A program made the position numbers and the translations under genes. The notes beneath the pieces are model-generated. The model had not been told where the DNA came from. It was given only the letters and a program-made list of their open reading frames with translations, and searched no databases. From contig PMBV01000154.1 of NCBI GenBank assembly GCA_003153055.1, positions 956 through 21,668 on the forward strand: a stretch of DNA of 20,713 nucleotides, read 5' to 3'. Below are positions 7,259 through 14,318 of this stretch, piece after piece; positions within the stretch are counted from its first letter, which is position 1, and each line of letters starts with the position of its first letter. Origin of the DNA: Myxococcales bacterium. Its GTDB lineage: Bacteria > Myxococcota > Myxococcia > Myxococcales > Myxococcaceae.

Positions 7259-7542
7259 CGCTGCCAAGAGTAGCCCAATCGGAAGACCCCAAGTCCAGGA
7301 CGCGGACGTGGATAGCTGCTTTGAATTGAGTAGACCCGGGTCCACGAGACGGCGAGCTGGGCCTCCGGGTGGAGCTGCGAGCCGCCGGAGAGCGGCCGGT
7401 CCTTGAAGGCACCGACGCGGAGGACGAGCGTCAGCGGCCAAGAGAGGCGGGTCATCGAGTGGTCAGCTCCGAGCCCGAGGGTGCCGCCCAGGCGGAGTAC
7501 CCCCAGTTGGGGGCCACCACACGGCTCCACACAGGCGCCCAC
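7255..7542 (-). CDS. Possible beta-strand-rich protein or fragment (start uncertain)
   Basis: A minus-strand frame ends in a TGA at 7255-7257 that overlaps the ATG of the 82-residue gene. Upstream it reads PQLGVLRLGGTLGLGADHS, then LTLVLRVGAFKDRPLSGGS, AQLAVSWTRVYSI and finally GLGVFRLGYSWQR. The alternating hydrophobic/polar pattern and aromatic end resemble the last strands of an outer-membrane barrel. Third positions are G/C-biased. No good start is seen: GTG at 7542 or ATG at 7455 are possible, and both lack a ribosome-binding site. It may be the 3' end of a gene whose beginning was lost when the plus-strand redox cluster (starting 7640) came to lie beside it, or chance. The 4-nt overlap with the next gene is the main argument for coding. 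Confidence 0.35.
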   Translation of the reverse strand: MGACVEPCGGPQLGVLRLGGTLGLGADHSMTRLSWPLTLVLRVGAFKDRPLSGGSQLHPEAQLAVSWTRVYSIQSSYPRPRPGLGVFRLGYSWQR

Positions 7543-7639
7543 ATGCGCCGAGCAGTGTTCAACCCGGTGCGCGACCCGTGGAGTCCCGCCTCGACGCCCT
7601 GAGCCCGGCGGCGCACCAAAGCGACTATGCTCCGCGACG

Positions 7640-8665
7640 ATGGAGCCCGAACGACTCCCCCTGCTCAAGCTCGTCGACACTCCGTTCCTCTCGTTGGACG
7701 GCACCAGCGTCGAGATGGCGTCACTGTTGTTTCTCTTTCTCGCGGTGCTCCTGGGCGCCACGGTGAAGCGAAATCGCCAGCGGCTGCGGCGGGTGGTGCA
7801 AGCGAGCTCGATGGTGATTTTCTTTTACGTCATCTACTCCTGCCTCGGCGTCTTCGGGATGCTCCGCAACGCGGTGTACGGCGCGACGCTGCTCGGCACG
7901 GTATACTCCGAGAGCTTCTTCTGGATGGCGCTGCCCGTGGTGGCTGCGTCCGCGACGGTGATCGCCGGGCCCCTGTTCTGCGGGTGGATCTGCCCGACCG
8001 GGGCCCTGCAGGATCTCGGCGGCTTCGTGCGCTCCAATTTGGTGAAGCTGAAGGCTCGGTCGACCCGGCCGAGGCTCATCGCCCTGGGCCTGGTGGTGGC
8101 CGTCTTCCTCGGGCTGTTGGCGTGGCTGTCCATCGAGAAGGAGATGTTCATTCAGGACTCGAGCCTGCACTGGGCGGCCGCGGTGCTGGCGCTGTGCTAC
8201 CTGGTGACGATCGGCGTGGCGGAGGACCAGGCCTTGCGAGGGCTGCGCCTGGTGAGCGTAACGGTGATTCTCCTGGCGGCCATCTCCCGGCAGCTCATCA
8301 CGTCTCCCACGCACTTCGCCTTCTCGTCGCGGGGAGATCCGGCGTCGGCCGTCTCCACGCTCATCATCGTGCTCGCGTCGCTCCTGGTGACCCGCGCCTT
8401 CTGCCGGTACCTCTGCCCCTGGGGGTACTTGATGGGCGCCCTCAACCGCTTCGCCCGGCTGCGCATCGTGCTCGACCAGGTGAAGTGCGATGGTTGCAAC
8501 GCCTGCGAGCGGAGCTGCGCGGTGAAGGCGGTGGAGCGTGGAAAGGTGAGGGTCGATCAATGCCAGCTCTGCTACGCCTGCATCGACGAATGCCCGAAGT
8601 CGGCCCTGGCCATCGAGGACACCTGGAAGGCCCCCTCGCCGGCACCGGTCCCGCTGGAGCCCTGA
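7640..8665 (+). CDS. NapH/CcoG-like membrane polyferredoxin
   Basis: A 341-residue membrane protein with helices around 27-45, 55-75, 94-112, 147-165, 178-192, 203-218 and 238-253. Both signatures of the NapH family are present: CGWICPTG (C114, C118) and CRYLCPWG (C255, C259). A C-terminal bacterial-type ferredoxin domain follows, with Cys sets C283/286/289/293 and C308/311/314/318 for two [4Fe-4S] clusters. Family members move electrons between the quinone pool and periplasmic or cytoplasmic partners. I chose the ATG at 7640, since upstream in-frame residues are Pro/Arg-rich and lack family character; no clear Shine-Dalgarno is seen. It is the first gene of the cluster, and its stop lies 13 bp before the beta-propeller gene. 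There is no FMN-binding or haem motif. Confidence 0.9.
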   Translation: MEPERLPLLKLVDTPFLSLDGTSVEMASLLFLFLAVLLGATVKRNRQRLRRVVQASSMVIFFYVIYSCLGVFGMLRNAVYGATLLGTVYSESFFWMALPVVAASATVIAGPLFCGWICPTGALQDLGGFVRSNLVKLKARSTRPRLIALGLVVAVFLGLLAWLSIEKEMFIQDSSLHWAAAVLALCYLVTIGVAEDQALRGLRLVSVTVILLAAISRQLITSPTHFAFSSRGDPASAVSTLIIVLASLLVTRAFCRYLCPWGYLMGALNRFARLRIVLDQVKCDGCNACERSCAVKAVERGKVRVDQCQLCYACIDECPKSALAIEDTWKAPSPAPVPLEP

Positions 8666-8678
8666 GATCTCGACGGCC

Positions 8679-10112
8679 ATGAGCTCACGTGCTTGGCGCT
8701 GGGCGGGGGTGGTGGCTCTCTGGGCGCTCGGTGCCGGAGCTGCGGACTGGTCGCAAGGCCGAGGCGACGCCAGCAATGGCGCCTTCGCCGTGCTGATCGC
8801 TCCCAAGAGCCCCACGGTGCACGCCTGGACCTCCGAGGGAACGGGGAGGGTGCTGGGCTACGAGCCGGGCATGACCGTGTGGTCCAGCCCATCGGTCGGG
8901 GTGGTCGAGGGCCACGCGGTGCTCTTCGTGGGTGGGTATGATCACTTCATCTGGGCGCTCGACGCGGCCAACGGCGAGGTGCGCTGGAAGTACGCCACGG
9001 GAGACGGCGTCTTCGCCACGCCGATCCTCTGGAATGACGGCGAGCGCCTCGTCGTCTTCGCCGCGTCCAATGATCGCGAGGTCTATGCCCTCGAGGCCTC
9101 CAGCGGCCGCCGGCTATGGTCGACAGCGCTCGAGACCTACCGCCCGACGCTGGGGGGCGCTCGGCTCTCGTCACCCTGCGTGGGCCGGGTGGGCGGCGAC
9201 GACGCGCTCTTCGTCGGGTCTTGGGTGTTCGATCGCTCGCTGGGCCGGAGCCTGCAACGTGGGGCCGTCAGCGCGTTGAGTGCCCGCTCGGGCAAGCTGC
9301 TCTGGTCGACCACCATGGGCGACAACGAGATGACCGCGCCCATCTGCTTCGAATCTGGCGGACGGCGACGGATCGCGCTGGGCTCCAATGACGGCAACCT
9401 CCACGTCCTCGACGCCGAGACGGGGCAGCCGGTGTGGAAGCACACCGAGCACGACGGCATCGTGAGCGCTCCGGCCTTGGTGGAGCTCGACGGCGGTGTG
9501 AAGCTGCTCGTCACCGGCTCGCGGTACGGCGAAGTGAGGGCCCTCGACGCGTCCGACGGCACCGAGCGCTGGCGCCTCAAGACGGCTGATCGCATCACCG
9601 GGTCCCCAGCTACGGCCGTCATCGACGGTCGACCACTCGTCTTCGTGCCCAGCTACGATCGACACCTCTACGCGCTCGACGCGCGCTCCGGGGCGGTGGT
9701 CTGGAGAGCGTTGGCGCGGGGCGGCTACTACAGCGCGCCATCGGTGGCGCTCGGTCGCGAGCCCATCGTCCTCGCTTCGGCGTGGGACCACGCGCTCCAT
9801 GGCATCGACCTTCGAACTGGGATCGAACGGTTCCTCTTCTTCACCGGGGCCCCTTTGTGGGACGTGGGAGGGCTCGATTCCAGCACTTGGTCCTCGCCCA
9901 TTTCCGCCAGCATCAACGGCACGATGATGGCGTTCGCAGGGAGCTACGACGGGCGACTTCGGGGGTTGCCCCTCGAGGCGCTGGTGCTCGAGCGAGTCAG
10001 CCATCGCTCGGCGGTGAAGTTCTGGCTCTCGTTACCGCTCACCGTGGGCCCGATCGTCGCCCTCGCCCTGTGGCTCACCCGCCGCCACCGCCAGAAGGCG
10101 AAGGTGCTTTGA
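8679..10112 (+). CDS. Exported PQQ-type beta-propeller protein, C-terminal anchor
   Basis: A 477-residue protein. A signal peptide (residues ~1-22, WAGVVALWALGAGA) is followed by about seven repeats of the PQQ/quinoprotein blade type, each of the form [AV]LDAxxGxxxW: WALDAANGEVRW, YALEASSGRRLW, SALSARSGKLLW, HVLDAETGQPVW, RALDASDGTERW, YALDARSGAVVW and HGIDLRTGIERF. A partial blade (YDGRLRGLPLEAL) could close an eight-blade ring. Near the C-terminus, residues ~446-468 form a membrane helix followed by RRHRQKAK, so the propeller is outside and anchored with the C-terminus inside. I see no PQQ-ligand or metal site. Many such propellers bind no PQQ and act as scaffolds (BamB type). Position suggests it scaffolds or docks the redox proteins around it. 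Confidence 0.88.
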   Translation: MSSRAWRWAGVVALWALGAGAADWSQGRGDASNGAFAVLIAPKSPTVHAWTSEGTGRVLGYEPGMTVWSSPSVGVVEGHAVLFVGGYDHFIWALDAANGEVRWKYATGDGVFATPILWNDGERLVVFAASNDREVYALEASSGRRLWSTALETYRPTLGGARLSSPCVGRVGGDDALFVGSWVFDRSLGRSLQRGAVSALSARSGKLLWSTTMGDNEMTAPICFESGGRRRIALGSNDGNLHVLDAETGQPVWKHTEHDGIVSAPALVELDGGVKLLVTGSRYGEVRALDASDGTERWRLKTADRITGSPATAVIDGRPLVFVPSYDRHLYALDARSGAVVWRALARGGYYSAPSVALGREPIVLASAWDHALHGIDLRTGIERFLFFTGAPLWDVGGLDSSTWSSPISASINGTMMAFAGSYDGRLRGLPLEALVLERVSHRSAVKFWLSLPLTVGPIVALALWLTRRHRQKAKVL

Positions 10113-10235
10113 GGTGTCACCCACCGCGACCCACATGGAGGCACCTTCTCGAGGAAGCTCCTTGCGGTCGGTGTTCAGGCATTGCAACAGTGCCTTGGGT
10201 TCGCAGTCGGAGGTGCGTGTGATGAGGAGCGCCTG

Positions 10236-11735
10236 ATGTTCCGCAATGCCCGTCGTGCCTACCAGGTCTTCTTCTTCGGGCTCTTCCTCTACCTCGTGCT
10301 GGTGACGTCGGGTGGCTCGCTCGAGGGGCACCCGGTGCACTGGTTCCTGGCGGTGGATCCGCTGGTGGCGTTGAGCACGGGGCTGGCCTCGCGCACCTTG
10401 GCGCCGCATCTGCTGTGGGCCATACCGCTGGCGCTGCTGACGCTCGTCTTCGGGCGCTTCTTCTGCGGGTGGATCTGCCCCATGGGTGTGCTCCACCACG
10501 TCATCAGCCGGCTCGTCAGGCCGCGCCGAGCGGTGGAGCGCATCGCCCTCAACGCCTCGAGGCCCATGCAGAAGGTGAAGTACCTGGTGCTGCTGGTGAT
10601 GCTGGGCATGGCCATCATGGGGAGCACTCAGGTGGGCTTGCTCGACCCCATCGCGTCCACGTGGAGGGCGCTGTCGACCACGCTCTTCCCGGCCGCCGAC
10701 AACGCTCTAGGTGGGGCTCGCCACTACCAGTTCGGCTTCTTCATCACGCTGGTGTTCTTCGGCGCCCTGGCGCTCAACCTCATCTGGCCACGGCTGTACT
10801 GCCGCGTCCTGTGCCCCTTGGGGGCGCTCCTGGGGGTGTTGTCGAAGTTCTCACTCTTCCGAATCTCCCGCAGCGCCGAGGCCTGCACCAATTGCAAGCT
10901 GTGCACGGCGGACTGCTCAGGCGCGGCCGACCCGATGGGCACCTGCAAGACGGCCGAGTGCATGCTGTGTCTCAACTGCATCGACGCCTGTAAGCAGAGC
11001 GCCATCAGCTACCGTTTCCTCCCCACGGGAGACGCGCACACCACCAGGCTCGACCTCTCTCGTCGCCGGGTGGTGACGTCGGCGGTGGCGGGCGTCATCG
11101 CGGTGCCCCTGGCGCGCGCCTCCGATGGCGTGGGGCCGCGACCAGCGCCCGAGCGCATTCGCCCACCCGGAGCGGTCGCCGAGGAGGAATTCCTCGAGCG
11201 GTGCATCAAGTGCGGGGCCTGCATGAAGGTCTGCCCGACGGGCGGGCTCCAGCCGGCGCTCCGTGAATGCGGCATCGAGGGCCTGTGGACGCCGGTGCTG
11301 GTGCCGCGCCTGGGCCACTGCGAGCAGAGCTGCGTTCTCTGCAGTCAGGTGTGCCCCACGGCAGCGCTGAAGCCGATCTCCGTCGAGGCGCGGTACGGGG
11401 TGCCTCCGGCCACCGAGCCGGTGCGCATCGGGTCGGCCTCCATCGACCGAGGGCGGTGTCTCCCCTGGGCCAACGACACCGAGTGCATCGTCTGCGAAGA
11501 GGTCTGCCCGACGACGCCCAAGGCCGTCTTCTTCAAGGAAGAGACCATCACCCGGCGAGATCACAGCCAGGTCGTGCTGAAGCGGCCGCACATCGATCTC
11601 GACCGGTGCATCGGCTGTGGCGTGTGCGAGGCCCGTTGCCCCATCTTCGATCGGGCCGCGGTGAGGGTGTCCTCGGTCGGCGAGTCGCGCAGCGCGACCA
11701 ACCGAGTGGTCCTCAAGGGCGGAGGCAAGGTCTGA
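10236..11735 (+). CDS. NapH-NapG-like fused polyferredoxin with internal Tat motif
   Basis: A 499-residue fusion. Residues 1-260 form a NapH-like half: helices, CGWICPMG (C77, C81), CRVLCPLG (C189, C193), and two [4Fe-4S] sets, C217/220/223/227 and C242/245/248/252. Residues 273-294 (LSRRRVVTSAVAGVIAVPLA) resemble a twin-arginine signal placed internally. Residues 318-499 are a NapG-like ferredoxin with four more Cys groups: C323/326/329/333; C362/366/369/373; C408/417/420/424; C458/461/464/468. NapG and NapH are normally separate proteins; NapG is Tat-exported and takes electrons from NapH. The fusion suggests the C-terminal ferredoxin is carried to the periplasm while tethered. GAGGAG lies about 7 nt before the ATG at 10236. 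Its TGA overlaps the next ATG (TGATG). The 123-bp gap upstream holds no gene. Confidence 0.88.
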   Translation: MFRNARRAYQVFFFGLFLYLVLVTSGGSLEGHPVHWFLAVDPLVALSTGLASRTLAPHLLWAIPLALLTLVFGRFFCGWICPMGVLHHVISRLVRPRRAVERIALNASRPMQKVKYLVLLVMLGMAIMGSTQVGLLDPIASTWRALSTTLFPAADNALGGARHYQFGFFITLVFFGALALNLIWPRLYCRVLCPLGALLGVLSKFSLFRISRSAEACTNCKLCTADCSGAADPMGTCKTAECMLCLNCIDACKQSAISYRFLPTGDAHTTRLDLSRRRVVTSAVAGVIAVPLARASDGVGPRPAPERIRPPGAVAEEEFLERCIKCGACMKVCPTGGLQPALRECGIEGLWTPVLVPRLGHCEQSCVLCSQVCPTAALKPISVEARYGVPPATEPVRIGSASIDRGRCLPWANDTECIVCEEVCPTTPKAVFFKEETITRRDHSQVVLKRPHIDLDRCIGCGVCEARCPIFDRAAVRVSSVGESRSATNRVVLKGGGKV

Positions 11736-12274
11736 TGCGCTGGCTCCTCCTCACCGTGCTGGTCGCCGTGCCCGTTTCGTTGGTCGCCTGGGTGTCTTGG
11801 GCCAGGGTGCACGACGCGCCCCCTGAATTCGTTCCCCCCGAGGCTCCCAAGTCGGAGGACCCGGAGCCTGCGCTGCGCAAGCTCTTCGAGGGCAACTTGG
11901 GTGGGCTGGTGGTCAAGGGCGAGCCGAACGTGTTCGACGAGAAGTCGCTCTTCGATGCCATCGACGGCGCGGCACCGACCTTCATCGAGCGGAGGTTCCG
12001 GAGATCGATCTCCGTCGAGATGGCCACGGCCAGCGGCCATGAGGCGACCTGTGACGTCTACGACATGACCGATGTGGAGCACGCCGACTCCATCTTCCAG
12101 AAGGAGAAGTCGAACCAGGCGAAGACGCCGGCCGATTGGCCCGAGGCGCTCACCGGGCCCATGTCGCTCGTGTTTCACCAGGGGCGGTTCTACGTGAAGC
12201 TCATCGGGTTTGACGCCGAGGCCGAGGCGGCGCTGCCGCTGGTGGGCCGGGCCCTGAAGGAGAAGATGAAATGA
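11735..12274 (+). CDS. DUF6599-like exported protein
   Basis: A 179-residue protein with an N-terminal hydrophobic segment (residues 3-22, WLLLTVLVAVPVSLVAWVSW) that is a signal anchor or uncleaved signal. The exported domain has the features I associate with DUF6599: SLFDAIDGAAPTFIERRF (71-88) aligns with the family's LfdYIDGAAELY motif, and VYDMTDVEHADSIFQKE (108-124) with its EVYDM...A..IF block. The function of the family is unknown; in other genomes its members lie beside DUF362 and polyferredoxin genes. The start overlaps the preceding stop (TGATG) and the stop overlaps the DUF362 start (ATGA), so the gene is translationally coupled on both sides. No Cys cluster or haem motif is present, so it is probably structural or an accessory subunit. 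Confidence 0.75.
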   Translation: MRWLLLTVLVAVPVSLVAWVSWARVHDAPPEFVPPEAPKSEDPEPALRKLFEGNLGGLVVKGEPNVFDEKSLFDAIDGAAPTFIERRFRRSISVEMATASGHEATCDVYDMTDVEHADSIFQKEKSNQAKTPADWPEALTGPMSLVFHQGRFYVKLIGFDAEAEAALPLVGRALKEKMK

Positions 12275-13254
12275 AGCGCGCTCCGAATTCGCCTCGTGCG
12301 CTCAGTCGCCGCGAGTTGCTTCAGGTGGGGGCCACTGCCGGGGTGGGCGCGGCGGTGCTGGGAGGCGGTCTCCTCCTGCGCCATCGGTATGATGTCCCGC
12401 GGGGCGGCCCGAGCCTGGTCATCAAGGAGCATCGGGTCGAGCGGCCCCCTGGCGCGACGCAGCTCGCCATCGCCCATGGCCCAGACGCGACGAGCAACGT
12501 CCGTCGCGCACTCGAGGCGATGGGAGGCATGGCTGCATTTGTGAAGAAGGGCGACCGGGTGGTGGTGAAGCCCAACGTCGGCTGGAACCGCCTGCCCGAG
12601 CAAGCCGCCAATACGAATCCTGACGTCGTGGCCGAGGTGGTGCGCCAGGTGAAGGCCGCCGGAGCCTCGAAGGTCTGGGTGACCGACTCCCCGGTGAATT
12701 CGCCCGAGCGGTGCTTCGAGCGCTCAGGCATTCGTCGCGCCACGGGCGACGGAGGCGGGACCCTGGTGATGCCCGACGGCAACGCCTTCCGCGAGGTGGC
12801 GGTGCAGGGCGCGGTGCTGAAGGTCGCCGATGTGCTGTGGCCTTTCGTGGAGGCGGATAAGGTCATCAATCTCCCGGTGGCCAAGCACCACGGTCTGTCG
12901 AAGGCGACCCTGTCGATGAAGAACTGGTACGGGGTTCTCGGAGGGCACCGGGTGCGGCTCCATCAGGATCTCCACCGGTCCATCGTGGACCTGGCGATGA
13001 TGGTGAAGCCGACCTTGACGGTCCTCGATGCGACGAGGCTCTTGATGGCCAATGGACCCACTGGCGGATCGCTGGCTGACGTGAAGCGCTACGACGCCGT
13101 CGTGGTGAGCGTGGACCAGGTCGCCGTCGACGCGCTCGGAGCCGGGCTGTTGGGCCTCGCTCCGTCTGAGGTCGGCTTCATCGTCGAGGCAGAGAAGGCC
13201 GGCCTCGGAGTGTCCGACTGGAAGAGCCTCAAGCACGAAGACATCCCGGCCTGA
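12271..13254 (+). CDS. Tat-exported DUF362 protein
   Basis: A 327-residue protein. Residues 11-37 are a twin-arginine signal (LSRRELLQVGATAGVGAAVL), followed by a DUF362 domain: VVVKPNVGW (97-105), DVVAEVVRQVKAAGASKVWV (118-137), TDSP (138-141), and the LPVAKHHGLSKATLSMKN helix (201-218). DUF362 proteins are uncharacterised; some carry ferredoxin modules, this one does not. Its ATG overlaps the stop of the DUF6599-like gene (ATGA), and it is the last gene of the cluster, so it is probably the periplasmic partner or substrate of the polyferredoxins. Its final ~47 codons plus 6 nt are repeated about 2.7 kb downstream at 95% identity. Few Cys are present, so it carries no obvious Fe-S cluster itself. 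Confidence 0.88.
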   Translation: MKRAPNSPRALSRRELLQVGATAGVGAAVLGGGLLLRHRYDVPRGGPSLVIKEHRVERPPGATQLAIAHGPDATSNVRRALEAMGGMAAFVKKGDRVVVKPNVGWNRLPEQAANTNPDVVAEVVRQVKAAGASKVWVTDSPVNSPERCFERSGIRRATGDGGGTLVMPDGNAFREVAVQGAVLKVADVLWPFVEADKVINLPVAKHHGLSKATLSMKNWYGVLGGHRVRLHQDLHRSIVDLAMMVKPTLTVLDATRLLMANGPTGGSLADVKRYDAVVVSVDQVAVDALGAGLLGLAPSEVGFIVEAEKAGLGVSDWKSLKHEDIPA

Positions 13255-13260
13255 GGCGCC
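13113..13260 (+). repeat. Direct repeat copy 1: 3' end of the DUF362 gene
   Basis: This segment matches 15841-15988 at 140 of 148 positions (my count by eye). Seven of the eight differences are synonymous third-position changes; one changes Ala to Gly. The longest identical runs are 53 and 33 nt, and identity stops 6 nt after the TGA. Confidence 0.9.
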
Positions 13261-13697
13261 TCGAGGATGGCCGGTACGAGTACAGGCCCACGGGGCGACC
13301 CACTGACAGTTTCCCTTACAGCTACGGCTGGCACCTGCTGTCTTGGACGCTACACGAAACGCGCTACGGGCCCGACACGCGTATTGCCAATGACCGTCCC
13401 TCGGGCGACTCGCATAGCCACAACGTAGCAGATCGGGCCGTTCGCACGGTCACGCCTCCTACGCTTGCCCGGAGCCGCGGCGTGAGCGGATTGCGCCGCA
13501 TATCGAGAACATTCAGTGTTTCGAGCGTGCGGAGCAATGACAGCCTGACGTCGCCTGATGACCCAACGGAGCACCTGGAGCGCCGGTGGCTTGCTCCACC
13601 TCCGCCCACGACTCGTCCACCGGTGCCTTCACAGCCTCGCTCACCCGCTCCTCGACGGCGCTCCTCGTGCTCGACGGGCGTGCCATGCTCGTCGTTC
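13261..13697 (+). other. Intergenic stretch with a possible gene remnant
   Basis: No complete gene is seen. The frame of the downstream regulator is open without a stop from inside the DUF362 gene. At 13263-13388 it reads protein-like: EDGRYEYRPTGRPTDSFPYS, then YGWHLLSWTLHETRYGPDTR. This segment has GC-biased third positions and looks like a fragment of an unrecognised protein rather than a regulator leader. After ~13480 the composition turns Pro/Ser/Arg-rich. The promoter of the regulator should lie in this stretch, but I cannot point to it. Confidence 0.3.
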
Positions 13698-14285
13698 ATG
13701 TGGCTCCCTGACGCCCTCGTCGCGCACCTCCGCACCATTCACCCCCTGTCGGCCGAAGCGTTGCACCAGATGCGCCCGCTCTTCTCGCGGAGGACGCTGG
13801 CCCGCAGGGAGCACTTCGCGGTGGCCGGGACCCGGCAGCGCACGGTGGGGCTACTCGAGGAGGGCTACGTCCGGGCGTACTACACGACCGCGGACGGCAA
13901 GGAATACAACAAGCACCTCTTCATCGGGCCAGCCATTATCGGCGACTACGCCTCGCTCATCACCGGGCTCCCGGTGGAGCTCCCTCAGCAATCCCTGAGT
14001 GACTGCGTGGTGTGGGTGGCCGAGTACCACGCCGTCACCGAGCTTGAGCCCAGGCTCCCCGAGCTGGTGCAATTCCACCGGCGCTTCGCCGAGGCCATGT
14101 ACCTCGAGAAGGAGCGCCGGGAGCTGCAGCTCGCCACCCAGCCCGCCGCCGAGCGCTACGCGGATTTCAGGCGGCAGTTCCCGGGGATCGAGGACCATCT
14201 CCCGCAGTATGAGATCGCCGCGTACCTGGGCATCACGCCGACCCAGCTCAGCCGGATCCGCGCCCGTCTCGACCTATGTACATGA
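13698..14285 (+). CDS. Crp/Fnr-family transcriptional regulator
   Basis: A 195-residue protein. Residues ~20-115 form a cyclic-nucleotide-binding-like beta-barrel (VGLLEEGYVRAYYTTADGKE near 50-69, FIGPAIIGDYASLITG near 75-90), then a long dimer helix (~125-155) and a C-terminal winged helix ending in YEIAAYLGITPTQLSRIRAR (171-190), the recognition helix of the family. The cAMP-type phosphate-binding motif is not conserved, and there is no N-terminal Cys cluster, so neither cAMP nor an FNR-type Fe-S cluster is the likely signal. I chose the ATG at 13698 because the barrel begins there; the ribosome-binding site is weak. The gene stops 33 bp before the flavin oxidoreductase on the same strand, so it probably regulates that gene. 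Confidence 0.85.
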   Translation: MWLPDALVAHLRTIHPLSAEALHQMRPLFSRRTLARREHFAVAGTRQRTVGLLEEGYVRAYYTTADGKEYNKHLFIGPAIIGDYASLITGLPVELPQQSLSDCVVWVAEYHAVTELEPRLPELVQFHRRFAEAMYLEKERRELQLATQPAAERYADFRRQFPGIEDHLPQYEIAAYLGITPTQLSRIRARLDLCT

Positions 14286-14318
14286 CCTCGGGGCCACGAG
14301 GCGCGCAGGGTTGGCGCC

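Noticed and set aside
7721..8815. A 364-codon minus-strand frame opposite the first polyferredoxin
   Set aside because: His/Arg/Gln-rich antisense shadow of a gene with clear Fe-S and membrane motifs on the plus strand.
10113..10235. Possible small gene or terminator between the propeller and the fused polyferredoxin
   Set aside because: Only a weak AGGTG/CACCT pairing and no T-run; no start with a ribosome-binding site apart from that of the downstream gene.
11267..11734. Upstream extension of the DUF6599-like frame
   Set aside because: Out-of-frame shadow of the fused polyferredoxin; the ATG at 11735 starts with a signal anchor and overlaps the previous stop.
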